Assembly (NCBI GenBank): GCA_035528395.1
Contig: DATKYR010000218.1
Location: 1 to 64,000 of the forward strand
Origin: NIOZ-UU13 sp035528395
Lineage (GTDB): Bacteria > Planctomycetota > Phycisphaerae > Sedimentisphaerales > Anaerobacaceae
Reading direction: 5' to 3'
Length of the DNA stretch: 64,000 nt
The position numbers and the translations under genes are program-made. This document shows, piece by piece, positions 8,123-16,283 of this stretch (its first letter is position 1; every line of letters starts with the position of its first letter). Below the pieces are notes generated by a model. It ran no database searches. It saw nothing but the letters and a program-made list of their open reading frames with translations, and had not been told where the DNA came from.

Positions 8123-8413
8123 ATGAAGATTCGACCATTAGCAGATAAGGTGCTTGTTCAGCGTCTCGAAGCGGAAAACAAGACAGCGGGCGGAATAGTC
8201 CTGCCGGACAGTGCCAAAGAAAAACCACAAAAAGGCAAAATTGTCAGCGTTGGTGACGGCAAAGTGCTCGACGACGGGACGGTACAAAAATTGCAGGTGA
8301 AAAAGGGCGATATGGTGCTTTTCTCGAGCTACGCCGGGACAGAAGTAAAGATAAACGGCAAAGAGTATCTGATTATGAGTGAGTCGGATATTATGGCAGT
8401 GATAGAAAAGTAA
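8123..8413 (+). CDS. groES: Co-chaperonin GroES
   Basis: A 96-residue protein of normal GroES length. IRPLADKVLVQRLEAE at the start, the mobile loop KTAGGIVLPDSAKEKPQKG, and the end VKINGKEYLIMSESDIMAVI are all standard. It caps the GroEL ring in ATP-driven protein folding in the cytoplasm. A strong ribosome site (GAAAGGAG, 8105-8112) precedes the ATG. It is 72 bp upstream of groEL and clearly co-transcribed with it. No CIRCE element was found in the preceding 100 bp, so HrcA control is not indicated; the sigma-54-type site upstream of the receiver gene is the visible signal. Confidence 0.97.
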   Translation: MKIRPLADKVLVQRLEAENKTAGGIVLPDSAKEKPQKGKIVSVGDGKVLDDGTVQKLQVKKGDMVLFSSYAGTEVKINGKEYLIMSESDIMAVIEK

Positions 8414-8485
8414 GCAGAAATCAGCGACAAAGACAGGAAAGCACACAAAGAAAACGATAATCAATAAAATAGGAGAAAGAAAGCT

Positions 8486-10108
8486 ATGGCAGCAAAAAAG
8501 ATAGCATTTGGTACAGACGCCCGCACGGCCATTCAAAAAGGTGTGAGCAAACTGGCAAGGGCGGTAAAGATCACGCTTGGGCCGTGCGGCAGAAATGTAG
8601 TTTTGGAAAAATCGTATGGCTCGCCGACCGTTACTAAGGATGGCGTAACGGTGGCCAAAGAGATTGAGCTGGAAGATTCCTACGAGAACATGGGCGCACA
8701 GATGGTCAAGGAAGTGGCGTCGAGAACATCAACCGTGGCCGGTGACGGGACAACGACCGCAACGATTCTGGCAGAGAGCATTTTCAATGAGGGTCTCAAA
8801 AATATTACCGCCGGCGCCAATGCGATGCAGGTAAAACGCGGTATCGAACAGGCCGTGGAAGCCATAGTAAACGAGCTGCAAAAGATGAGCACGCCCGTTG
8901 AGTCGAGCAAACAAATCGAACAGGTGGCAACCTGCTCGGCGAACCAGGACGAGGAAATCGGCAAAAAGCTGGCTGAGGCAATGAACAAGGTCGGCAAAAA
9001 CGGTGTCATCACCGTCGAAGAGGGCCAGTCTCTGGAAACGGTAGTTGAGCTGGTTGAAGGTATGCAATTCGACAAGGGGTACCTCAGCCCGCACTTTATT
9101 AACGATCTGGAGAATATGACAGTCGTGCTGGAAAAGCCGTATATTCTGGTACACGAGAAGAAGATTAGCTCGGTGAAATCGCTTATACCGCTGCTTGAGA
9201 AGGTAGCCAAGAAAGGCAGGCCTTTGTTGCTTATCGCCGAAGATGTTGAGGGCGAGGCACTGGCTACGCTGGTTGTCAACAAACTGCGTGGAATACTTCA
9301 GGTGGCTGCCGTTAAAGCTCCCGGCTTCGGTGACAGACGAAAAGCACTGCTTAGTGATATTGCCACTCTGACCGGTGGTGAGGCTATTTTCGAGGACCTG
9401 GGGCTTCAATTAGAGAACATCGAGCTGCGGCAGCTTGGCATGGCCAAACGCATTACTATCGACAAGGACGCAACCACCATTATTGAAGGCGGCGGAAGCA
9501 CCGAAGCCATCACGGGCAGAATCGAACAAATTAAGAACGAGATTGATAACTGCACCAGCGATTATGATATCGAAAAACTGCAGGAGAGGTTGGCGAAATT
9601 GGCCGGTGGTGTGGCCCAGATTAATGTTGGAGCTGCGACTGAGGCGGAGATGAAGGAAAAGAAGGCACGCGTTGAGGATGCGCTGCACGCCTGCCGGGCG
9701 GCGGTGGAAGAAGGTATCCTGCCCGGAGGTGGTGTGCCAATGCTCAGAGCTTTGCGGGTGCTGGATAAAGTCAAGGCCTCAGGGGATGCACAGATAGGTG
9801 TTGATATAGTTCGAAGAGCACTGGTAGCACCGATCAAACAAATCGCCGAGAACGCAGGACTGGACGGTTCAATTGTGGCGCAGAAAGTTATGGACAGCAA
9901 GGAAAAGAACTTCGGCTACGATGCGCTGCGCAAGCAGTACGGTGATATGACCAAGTTCGGCGTGATTGTGCCAACGAAAGTCGAAAGGGTTGCACTGCAG
10001 AACGGCGCATCTATTGCTTCACTGCTGCTGACGACTGATGCTATAGTCAGCGAGATTCCCGAAAAGAAAGAGATGCCTCATGCGCCGCAGGGCGGTGGAA
10101 TGTATTAA
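8486..10108 (+). CDS. groEL: Chaperonin GroEL
   Basis: A 540-residue protein of full GroEL length. It opens AAKKIAFGTDARTAIQKGV, has the nucleotide-binding GDGTTTATILAESI region with the catalytic Asp, the apical-domain stretch KAPGFGDRRKALLSDIATLTGG and the equatorial GILPGGGVPMLRA. The C-terminal tail is short (PHAPQGGGMY) and lacks the usual run of GGM repeats, as in many planctomycete and multi-copy GroELs. The ribosome site is AGGAGA just before the ATG. It forms the double-ring folding chamber with GroES. A second GroES-like gene lies at 61431-61751 without a groEL partner. Confidence 0.97.
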   Translation: MAAKKIAFGTDARTAIQKGVSKLARAVKITLGPCGRNVVLEKSYGSPTVTKDGVTVAKEIELEDSYENMGAQMVKEVASRTSTVAGDGTTTATILAESIFNEGLKNITAGANAMQVKRGIEQAVEAIVNELQKMSTPVESSKQIEQVATCSANQDEEIGKKLAEAMNKVGKNGVITVEEGQSLETVVELVEGMQFDKGYLSPHFINDLENMTVVLEKPYILVHEKKISSVKSLIPLLEKVAKKGRPLLLIAEDVEGEALATLVVNKLRGILQVAAVKAPGFGDRRKALLSDIATLTGGEAIFEDLGLQLENIELRQLGMAKRITIDKDATTIIEGGGSTEAITGRIEQIKNEIDNCTSDYDIEKLQERLAKLAGGVAQINVGAATEAEMKEKKARVEDALHACRAAVEEGILPGGGVPMLRALRVLDKVKASGDAQIGVDIVRRALVAPIKQIAENAGLDGSIVAQKVMDSKEKNFGYDALRKQYGDMTKFGVIVPTKVERVALQNGASIASLLLTTDAIVSEIPEKKEMPHAPQGGGMY

Positions 10109-10117
10109 ACCGTTAGT

Positions 10118-10276
10118 GCGAAGAGTGCCTAAAGTGACAGCTTTGCTGTCATTCTGAACGCAGCGCAGCGAAGTGAAGAATATTTTTTTCGTTGGCCAGA
10201 TCCCTTCGGCAAGCTCAGGGCAGGCTCTTCGGCTTCGCCTCAGGATGACACTTACGTGTCACTTCAGGCACTTTAC
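10118..10276. repeat. Repeat family A, palindromic intergenic element
   Basis: Large imperfect palindrome: CCTAAAGTGACAGCTTTGCT with GTCATTCTGAACG on the left is mirrored by CAGGATGACACTTACGTGTC and ACTTCAGGCAC on the right, with GAAGAATAT and CTTCGGCTTCGCC inside. Related copies lie at 18243-18374, 20574-20803, 48415-48545 and 51097-51252. It follows groEL and could also act as a transcript-end hairpin. Confidence 0.8.
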
Positions 10277-10287
10277 GGGATGCGAAA

Positions 10288-10569
10288 ATGAGTTTTCGTT
10301 ATTACAGAAATGTAGTCTCTCAAGCGTCCAGAAACTTCGCGAAAGGACTTTTTATTGCAGGGTTGCTGCTAATCGGATTTGGATTTCTGGTTTATATCCT
10401 GCGAGATTTGTTTGCAATACTTGCCTCTATAGTATTCTTCATCGTCGGTTTGTTTTGTGGAACCACCGCTGTCAAAATCTTTTTAACACAGAGAAAATTA
10501 GACAAAATGAGTTCCGACGACGGCACAACAGGTTACAGAAGGAACGTTCGAATCCATATCGAAGAATAG
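10288..10569 (+). CDS. Small membrane protein of unknown function
   Basis: A 93-residue protein with two predicted membrane helices: GLFIAGLLLIGFGFLVYIL (about 20-38) and FAILASIVFFIVGLFCG (about 42-58), between basic ends. The N-terminus (SFRYYRNVVSQASRNFAKG) and C-terminus (KLDKMSSDDGTTGYRRNVRI) are positively charged, which suggests a hairpin with both ends in the cytoplasm. No family was recognised. No strong ribosome site is visible before the ATG. It sits between a palindromic repeat and a convergent CBS gene. Confidence 0.6.
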   Translation: MSFRYYRNVVSQASRNFAKGLFIAGLLLIGFGFLVYILRDLFAILASIVFFIVGLFCGTTAVKIFLTQRKLDKMSSDDGTTGYRRNVRIHIEE

Positions 10570-10584
10570 TGAACTGATGAGTGG

Positions 10585-10989
10585 CTAATTAGTGCTGACT
10601 ACTTTTTCCTGCCTTAGTTTAAGGACAGTGTTGAGAATATCCGGTATGCTGATTATGCCAACCAGCTTGCCATTTGATGTAATAGGGACCCTTCTAAAGA
10701 TGTTCTTTACTAAAAAGTCACAGATATTCAGCAGGGCATTATTGTCTTCAAAATGCACTGCAGGATATGTCATATAGTCTTCAACAGTTTTGTTCTCAGC
10801 CTGTTCGCTATCGTAGAACAGGTCTACTATGTCTTTTTCTGAAAGGATTCCCGTCAGAGTCATATCATCTTCGACCACAGGCAGGCCTGAGATGTTATTT
10901 TCCACCAGGAGCTTTACGGCCTCGAGTATCGGGACGTCTTTTTGCACGCTAATTACATTTCTACTCATAATGTCTCTTGCTCTAAGCAT
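10585..10989 (-). CDS. CBS-domain pair protein
   Basis: A 134-residue protein consisting of two CBS domains: residues 6-62 (ARDIMSRNVISVQKDVPILE ... GLPVVEDDMTLTGILSEKDI) and 70-125 (VEDYMTYPAVHFEDNNALLN ... RVPITSNGKLVGIISIPDIL). Stand-alone CBS pairs usually sense adenine nucleotides and regulate a partner protein or channel. The partner here is unknown. A good ribosome site (AAGGAGTTAGCG) precedes the ATG. It converges with the small membrane protein upstream and points the same way as mraY but is separated from it by about 150 bp. Confidence 0.88.
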   Translation of the reverse strand: MLRARDIMSRNVISVQKDVPILEAVKLLVENNISGLPVVEDDMTLTGILSEKDIVDLFYDSEQAENKTVEDYMTYPAVHFEDNNALLNICDFLVKNIFRRVPITSNGKLVGIISIPDILNTVLKLRQEKVVSTN

Positions 10990-11135
10990 CGCTAACTCCT
11001 TATGTCACAAACTCTTTGTGGGTATTTTACAAATTCGGCATAAGTTAATGAAAACTTGAGATTAAGGTGACTTTTTTTTCGGTTAAGATTTAATTCCGAT
11101 TAGATATAGGACGAATAAATTCGGGAAGAGGGAGA

Positions 11136-12275
11136 TTATCGGATTTTCAGAGTTGCCAGGGCCAGGGCGGCAAAGGCGGCGGCTAAAAGCCAAAAACGCA
11201 CTACCACCTGTGGTTCACTCCAGCCAATCAGATGAAAATGGTGATGTATAGGGGCACATCTAAAAAGCCGTTTGCCTCCGGTGTATTTGAAATAGCCGAC
11301 CTGAAGCACTACACTGAGCAATTCAACGACGAATACACCGCCGATAATCAAGAGCAGGATTTCATTCCTTGTTACCAGCGCACCGTAGCCCATTGCGGCG
11401 CCTAATGGAAGTGAGCCCACGTCACCCATAAAGGTCTGAGCGGGATGGCAGTTGAACCACAAGAATCCGAGGACGGCCCCTAAGATTGCCGAATAAAAGA
11501 TGCTCAGCTCGCCGGCCTGGGGTATAGCAGGCAGCAGAAGATAACTTGCCCAGGTAACAGGGGTGGTTCGTGACATCGTTTCAGAGGCGACAAAGCACAG
11601 CAGCGCAAGTACAAGTGCAATCATTCCTACGCAGCCGGCAGCCAGTCCGTCCATACCGTCAGCCAGGTTGACGGCATTGCTGGTGGCCGAGAGGTAAAAA
11701 ATCGCTACCAGTATGAACATCCAGTTTGCTAACGGCAGGCCATGCTTATAGAACGGCAGCCAGAATAATTTGGCATCGTCTATATTGACAAAGTCGGCAT
11801 ATAAAAACGATGCTATCAGTACTGCACCACCGATTTGAAAGATGAGCTTTTCCCAGGGTTTTAATCCGTTTCTGGTTCGGTGGCGGACATCGACGGTGAG
11901 CTTTAGCCAGTCGTCAACGCCGCCCAAAGCGCCGAACCATATCACCAGGACGATAGCCTTTTGAACAAAGGGGTTGTTCAGCTTTGCCCATAATAAGGTG
12001 GTTGAAACGACCGAGAGAATTATAATCAGGCCGCCCATGGTGGGTGTATTTGCCTTTTCTTTGGTCAGCTCGTTGAGGGTGGCGTGATGAAACTCCGGCC
12101 GGTCGCCGATTTTTTTGCGCATCAGCCAGCGAATAATTTTTGGGCCGATTATAAGGGCGATAAGTAAGCTGGTCAGTATGGCTGATACCGAGCGAAACAC
12201 CACGTTCTGATAGGCGTAAAAGCCGAGCTGGTGTGTAAAAACATCTCGCAAATACCATAATAAGTGGTATATCAT
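11136..12275 (-). CDS. mraY: Phospho-N-acetylmuramoyl-pentapeptide transferase
   Basis: A 379-residue polytopic membrane enzyme. It transfers phospho-MurNAc-pentapeptide from UDP to undecaprenyl phosphate, making lipid I at the inner face of the cytoplasmic membrane. Family motifs are present: GDRPEFHHATLNELTKEKANTPTMG region near residue 60-85, the Asp pair in GALGGVDDWLKL, NLADGMDGLAAG, and PIHHHFHLIGWSE near the C-terminus. About ten membrane helices can be seen. It follows murF on the same strand after 88 bp, the normal dcw-cluster order. Confidence 0.96.
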   Translation of the reverse strand: MIYHLLWYLRDVFTHQLGFYAYQNVVFRSVSAILTSLLIALIIGPKIIRWLMRKKIGDRPEFHHATLNELTKEKANTPTMGGLIIILSVVSTTLLWAKLNNPFVQKAIVLVIWFGALGGVDDWLKLTVDVRHRTRNGLKPWEKLIFQIGGAVLIASFLYADFVNIDDAKLFWLPFYKHGLPLANWMFILVAIFYLSATSNAVNLADGMDGLAAGCVGMIALVLALLCFVASETMSRTTPVTWASYLLLPAIPQAGELSIFYSAILGAVLGFLWFNCHPAQTFMGDVGSLPLGAAMGYGALVTRNEILLLIIGGVFVVELLSVVLQVGYFKYTGGKRLFRCAPIHHHFHLIGWSEPQVVVRFWLLAAAFAALALATLKIR

Positions 12276-12363
12276 TTCGTTCCTCGATACTCGATGCTTA
12301 TTACAAGTTCGAGCATTTCATCCTTCGCAGTAGCACTGCTACGGAGAATGGACCAGCATCGAG
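12276..12363 (-). repeat. Short repeat block between murF and mraY
   Basis: The gap contains CTCGATACTCGATGCTTATT and CATCCTTCGCAGTAGC followed by ACTGCTACGGAGAATGGA, an inverted repeat (GCAGTAGCACTGCTACGG). The tactcgatgctcgat type of repeat also appears inside murE and mlaA. Confidence 0.55.
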
Positions 12364-13800
12364 TTATGAAAAAAGCTTTTTCAGCTTCTCAACGACCATT
12401 TCCAGTCCGGCGGTGCGCGAACCTTTCACTAATACTATATCGTAATCTTTTATGAATTCATGCAAATTATTACAGGCCGAAATGGTATCTTCGAAACGTT
12501 TTATTTGCAGAGACCGGGTTTCGAGTGAAACTAAATTGTTTTTTGTGGTTGTTTTTGCGCCTGCGTTCGCGTTACTGCAGGCGAGAGCGGCCTCAGCAGT
12601 GATTTTCGCATACTTACCCACGGCTACCAGCAGTCCCACCTTGGCCTGTACGATAGAGGTACCCAGCTCAGTGTGCAGGCGCTCGGTTTGCTGTCCGAGT
12701 TCAGCCATATCGCCGCATATAAAGACCAATCTTCGTTTTCCGGCTGGGTCGAGACCGGTCAATATATCCATGGCATTTTTCATTGAAGCCGGATTTGCGT
12801 TGTAGCAATCATTCAATACCGTTAGGGTCCCGATTTGCAGCAGCTCGGCCCGCATAGAAGCGGGTGAAAGGGTCTTGACAGCCTTTGCGAAATCATCGAT
12901 AGCCAGACCAAGCTGGCTGCAAACAGCCCAGGCGGCAAGAGCGTTTTCTACATTTCCGGGGCCGGGCAACGGCAGGTAAACTTCTGTACTATCGACAGTG
13001 AACCGGCTGGCTGAGGCTTCGTAGCTAACATTCCTTGCCTGGTAATTAGCCCCGTCTGATTTGCCGAACGTTATGAATTTGATGCCTTTGGCCCGGCAGG
13101 CACTGACCAACCGGTCGAAGTCAGCGTTGATTATGAGAATGCCGTCCGACTTAAGTCCTTCGGATATAGAGAGCTTTTCCTGCATGATCGTTTGCAGGTT
13201 GCCGAATCCTTCCAAGTGGGCCGGATGAACATTAATAACCACCGCGACGTCCGGCGCGGCGATACGAGTCAGGTGAGCTATCTCGCCGGGATGATTGCTG
13301 CCGAGCTCGGCGATGACTATCTGGTCATCCGCCTCTGCGCCCAGCAGGGTCAGGGGCAGGCCAATATTATTATTAAAACTCCTTGGCGACTGAGAGACGC
13401 GGAAACGCTGACTTAAGGCCTGGTAAGCTATCTGCCTTGTAGTTGTTTTGCCTGCCGAGCCTGTTATCGCAACTACTTTGAAGTGGGATTGCCGGCGGTA
13501 TTCTCCGGCAAAGTCACCAAGTGCTTTTATAGTACCCTCAACTTGAAGAAAGGATTTATCGGTCGGTTTACTGACGGGGATGTCTTTGCTGACCACGGCA
13601 CAGACAGCGCCTTTTGCAAAGGCGTCGGCTACATAATCGTGGCCGTCGAAGCTCTCGCCGGGTATGGCAAAGAAGCAGTCGCCGGGCCTGGTAGTCCGCG
13701 AGTCGGTACTTACGCCGGAGAAATCTCGTATTGCGTATTGCGACGCCTCAAGGTGAGCCTTCACAATTCCGGCCAAATTTGCTATTGAAAATTTCTTCAT
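12364..13800 (-). CDS. murF: UDP-MurNAc-tripeptide--D-Ala-D-Ala ligase
   Basis: A 478-residue Mur ligase. It adds D-Ala-D-Ala to UDP-MurNAc-tripeptide in the cytoplasm using ATP. The N-terminal domain has VSTDSRTTRPGDCFFAIPGE, the central domain the P-loop ITGSAGKTTTRQ (about residue 116), NNNIGLPLTLL and the MurF-typical VIAELGSNHPGEIAHL, and the C-terminal domain LNDCYNANPASMKNAM and FICGDMAELG. It belongs to the peptidoglycan precursor cluster but is split from murE by an inserted module on the opposite strand (13887-14693). Confidence 0.95.
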   Translation of the reverse strand: MKKFSIANLAGIVKAHLEASQYAIRDFSGVSTDSRTTRPGDCFFAIPGESFDGHDYVADAFAKGAVCAVVSKDIPVSKPTDKSFLQVEGTIKALGDFAGEYRRQSHFKVVAITGSAGKTTTRQIAYQALSQRFRVSQSPRSFNNNIGLPLTLLGAEADDQIVIAELGSNHPGEIAHLTRIAAPDVAVVINVHPAHLEGFGNLQTIMQEKLSISEGLKSDGILIINADFDRLVSACRAKGIKFITFGKSDGANYQARNVSYEASASRFTVDSTEVYLPLPGPGNVENALAAWAVCSQLGLAIDDFAKAVKTLSPASMRAELLQIGTLTVLNDCYNANPASMKNAMDILTGLDPAGKRRLVFICGDMAELGQQTERLHTELGTSIVQAKVGLLVAVGKYAKITAEAALACSNANAGAKTTTKNNLVSLETRSLQIKRFEDTISACNNLHEFIKDYDIVLVKGSRTAGLEMVVEKLKKLFS

Positions 13801-13850
13801 TTTTGTTTTTCGATAATCTGCTTCTATAATTCCAGCGACGCAAATGTTTG

Positions 13851-13879
13851 TTGATGCAATTAAGTAATTATGCTATAAT
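13851..13879 (+). promoter_or_regulatory. Sigma-70-type promoter before broken YgiT gene
   Basis: TTGATG (13851-13856), 17-bp spacer, TATAAT (13874-13879). The predicted start falls right at the ATG at 13887, so the message may be leaderless. Confidence 0.5.
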
Positions 13880-13886
13880 TTTGTAG

Positions 13887-14126
13887 ATGGTCAAGGAAAT
13901 GATATGTGATATTTGTTGACATAAGGGAGCACGTGTTCGTAGAGTTGCCGAAACCTACGGCAAAGGGAAAAATTTGCTGGTAATAGAAAACATCCCTATG
14001 TTGAGTTGCCCTCATTGTGGGCAAAGCTACTTTACAGCAGAAACACTCCATGAAATAGAGCGTATTAAACTCCATCATAAGAGCTTTGCCGTTGAACGTC
14101 CTGTGGAAGTTGCCAAGTTTACATAA
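13887..14126 (+). pseudogene. YgiT-type zinc-finger antitoxin-like gene with an in-frame TGA
   Basis: Read through one stop, the frame encodes about 78 residues of a YgiT/MqsA-N-type zinc finger: MVKEMICDIC, stop, HKGARVRRVAETYGKGKNLL, VIENIPMLSCPHCGQSYFTA, ETLHEIERIKLHHKSFAVER. The CxxC pair (MICDIC) and CPHC are intact. Codon 11 (13917-13919) is TGA where the family normally has Gly (ICG), so a single GGA-to-TGA change explains the break. Such proteins are antitoxins or antitoxin-like partners of small toxins. No toxin gene lies upstream; murF on the other strand does. Confidence 0.7.
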
Positions 14127-14233
14127 GGAGTTATGTTGCTTTTACACAGGCAAAAAATGCAAAGGGAAAGTCTAATAAGGATATTCAAAAATAGTTTGAT
14201 TTTTTCAAGAATTTTACTATATATAATACATTT

Positions 14234-14476
14234 ATGCCTACGGTGCTTCGCATAAAAGGATATAGATTTTTCTTTTTCAGCCTTGACAGGTCTGAGAAGC
14301 CACATATACACGTTGAAAAAGCAGAAAAATATGCAAAATATTGGCTTCTACCGGTGGAATTAGCACATAATCGAGGTTTTAGAAGCCATGAGCTTACTGA
14401 AATACGAAAATTAGTCCAAGAGAATGAAAATCTAATTGAGGGAAAATGGCATGAGTACTTTGCCAGTCAAAGTTGA
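14234..14476 (+). CDS. DUF4160 protein (toxin/antitoxin-like module)
   Basis: An 80-residue DUF4160 protein: PTVLRIKGYRFFFFSLDRSE, KPHIHVEKAEKYAKYWLLPV and SHELTEIRKLVQENENLI, the typical order of this family. DUF4160 genes are usually paired with a DUF2442 gene in small mobile operons that are suspected to be toxin-antitoxin systems; that function is not proven. It overlaps the DUF2442 gene by 26 bp. It sits in the dcw cluster on the opposite strand, with composition more AT-rich than the mur genes, so it was probably acquired. Confidence 0.85.
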   Translation: MPTVLRIKGYRFFFFSLDRSEKPHIHVEKAEKYAKYWLLPVELAHNRGFRSHELTEIRKLVQENENLIEGKWHEYFASQS

Positions 14477-14693
14477 AGCGCTCGCCACAGATGTTTCATT
14501 TACGAATGATTCTTTGCGGGTTGCACTTGCAGATGGACGTGAAATTATAGTGCCTCTGGAGTGGTTTGCTCGTCTTCGAGATGCTAATAACGATGAAAGG
14601 AAAGATTGGCGTCTTATCGGTGGCGGGATAGGAATACACTGGGAAAAGATAGATGAAGATATTTCGGTAAGCACTCTTCTTGCTATAAGCTAA
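14451..14693 (+). CDS. DUF2442 protein, partner of DUF4160
   Basis: An 80-residue protein with the DUF2442 pattern: VEALATDVSFTNDSLRVALA, DGREIIVPLEWFARLRDA and WRLIGGGIGIHWEKIDEDIS. The ATG at 14451 is chosen over the TTG at 14436 because GAGGG lies 8-12 bases before it. It overlaps the end of the DUF4160 gene, so the two are translated together. Its stop (14691-14693) abuts the murE stop (14694-14696) with no base between. DUF2442 proteins are proposed DNA-binding or antitoxin-like partners. Confidence 0.85.
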   Translation: MSTLPVKVEALATDVSFTNDSLRVALADGREIIVPLEWFARLRDANNDERKDWRLIGGGIGIHWEKIDEDISVSTLLAIS

Positions 14694-16283
14694 TTAGCCG
14701 TTTCTAATCCGTTTCTTAAGATACTCGCCGGCGATTTGCTTATCGCTGAAATCGAATTTTTGTTTTCCGATTATCTGGTATGTTTCGTGGCCTTTACCGG
14801 CGATGAGCACAATATCGTTTTTGTCGGCGGTTTCTATGGCTAACACTATTGCTCTTTTTCTGTCCGGCTCGATTATTTTCTTCGCTTGTTGCTCGTTGCT
14901 TGTCGCTCTTAAATCAGCATTTTTGAACGTTGGCCTTTTTTCAAAACCGGCGACAATTTCATCTATGATGTCTTCGGGTTGTTCGGTTCGGGGGTTGTCG
15001 CTGGTAACGATTATAAAATCAGCTAATTCTTCAGCGACCTTAGCCATACGTGGTCGTTTTGTTCTGTCTCTGTCTCCGCCGCAGCCGAAAACGACCCGCA
15101 ACTTACCTCGGCAGAGAGGCTTTAGTGTGGAAAGGACATTTCTCAGAGCATCGTCGGTGTGTGCGTAATCAATGATTACCGAAAAGTTACCGGGCCAATC
15201 GATTTTTTCTAATCGGCCTGGTATTGTTTGCTGAGCGGACAGACCGGCAGCTATCGTTTCCAAATCAAAGCCGGCAGCGAGGCACAATCCGGCTGCAGCC
15301 AGGCAATTGCCGACATTATACAGACCAGGCAAAGAGGTCCTCACAATTGAAGTTTGGCCGGCATATTTTAGGGTGAAAACAGTTCCGCTTATATCCATCG
15401 ACTCAATATGAGCGGTTATGTCCGCCGGCTCATCAATGGCGTACCATAAGATTTTGGCAGTGGTTTGCCGGGCGATAGATTCGGTTTCCGGTGATTGTTT
15501 ATTCAGCACCGCCACCGCATCCGGTAAAAGAGCAGAAAAAAGTCTGGTTTTGGCGGCCAGATAATCTTCTTTGGTTTTATGGTAATCCAGATGGTCACCG
15601 GACAGATTGGTAAAAGCGGCGGCTTTGAAGTTGACTGCGGCCAGACGGTTTTGAGAGAGGGCGTGGCTGCTGGCCTCGATGACCATATATTTTGCGCCGT
15701 TTTTTAACATTTGCTCTTGTCCGGCGGCGATGGTCAGACAGTCGGGTGTTGTTAAAATCGACTCGCTGCTGTTCGGCGAGCAGGTATCATAAATGACAGT
15801 ACCAAGAAGGCCGCACTTTTGGCCGGCTTTTTGGATGCAGGAGCGAACGAGATACGCGACGGTGGTCTTTCCATTTGTGCCGGTAACCGCAAGGTTCGTT
15901 AATCGCGAAGCCGGATTGCCCCTGCGTGCCTGTGCCAAAACTGCTGCCGCTTCTGCGGAATCGTCAACGATTATAGTCTCGATACTCGATGTTTGCAACG
16001 AGCCATCCCCAAGCTCGTCCCAATCTTTTGGGACTCGCTTGAGGCTGCCACCCGTCGTTGCTGAAGCTATGGCGGACAAGCGATGCTCGATGTTCGATTT
16101 GTCCTTTTGGCTAACGATGTATTTGGCGCCGTTGGCAATGGCCTGGTCGATGAAGTCGTGGCCATCGTAAACAGTACCTATAACGGCCACGAAGATATCA
16201 CCGTTAACGATGGCGCGCGAATCGACACAAATGCTCGGCGCGTCGTCTGAAGAAACCAGGTTTAGCAGCTCGTCAAAATTCAT
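14694..16283 (-). CDS. murE: UDP-MurNAc-L-Ala-D-Glu--2,6-diaminopimelate ligase, with repeat-derived insertion
   Basis: A 529-residue Mur ligase that adds the third amino acid of the peptidoglycan stem peptide. Domains: N-terminal VDSRAIVNGDIFVAV, P-loop VTGTNGKTTVAYLV (about 133-146), LSGDHLDYHKTKEDY and a C-terminal domain with TSDNPRTEQPEDIIDEI; the DNPR motif indicates meso-diaminopimelate as substrate. Residues about 63-102, between VSQKD and TIIVDDS, have no counterpart in ordinary MurE; this part is encoded by a copy of an intergenic repeat (15977-16097). It precedes murF but is separated from it by the inserted toxin-antitoxin-like module. Confidence 0.95.
   Translation of the reverse strand: MNFDELLNLVSSDDAPSICVDSRAIVNGDIFVAVIGTVYDGHDFIDQAIANGAKYIVSQKDKSNIEHRLSAIASATTGGSLKRVPKDWDELGDGSLQTSSIETIIVDDSAEAAAVLAQARRGNPASRLTNLAVTGTNGKTTVAYLVRSCIQKAGQKCGLLGTVIYDTCSPNSSESILTTPDCLTIAAGQEQMLKNGAKYMVIEASSHALSQNRLAAVNFKAAAFTNLSGDHLDYHKTKEDYLAAKTRLFSALLPDAVAVLNKQSPETESIARQTTAKILWYAIDEPADITAHIESMDISGTVFTLKYAGQTSIVRTSLPGLYNVGNCLAAAGLCLAAGFDLETIAAGLSAQQTIPGRLEKIDWPGNFSVIIDYAHTDDALRNVLSTLKPLCRGKLRVVFGCGGDRDRTKRPRMAKVAEELADFIIVTSDNPRTEQPEDIIDEIVAGFEKRPTFKNADLRATSNEQQAKKIIEPDRKRAIVLAIETADKNDIVLIAGKGHETYQIIGKQKFDFSDKQIAGEYLKKRIRNG
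15977..16097. repeat. Repeat family E inserted in frame in murE
   Basis: On the plus strand: GAGCCATCCCCAAGCTCGTC, then TTTTGGGACTCGCTTGAGGC and TGCCACCC, framed by GATACTCGATG and CGATGCTCGATGTTCGAT. The same text occurs between genes at 59468-59555 and, reversed, at 46446-46505; a shorter form is at 63779-63812. It adds about 40 codons without breaking the frame. Confidence 0.75.

Noticed and set aside
8729..9409. Long antisense frame (226 codons) opposite groEL
   Set aside because: It lies fully inside groEL, has no ribosome site or recognised domain, and its sequence follows from groEL codon use.
13917..13919. TGA recoded as glycine (genetic code 25) or selenocysteine
   Set aside because: TGA is used as a normal stop by several intact genes here (for example the GNAT gene at 27475-27477 and the homocysteine methyltransferase gene), and no selenocysteine-type hairpin was looked for with success; a point mutation is simpler.
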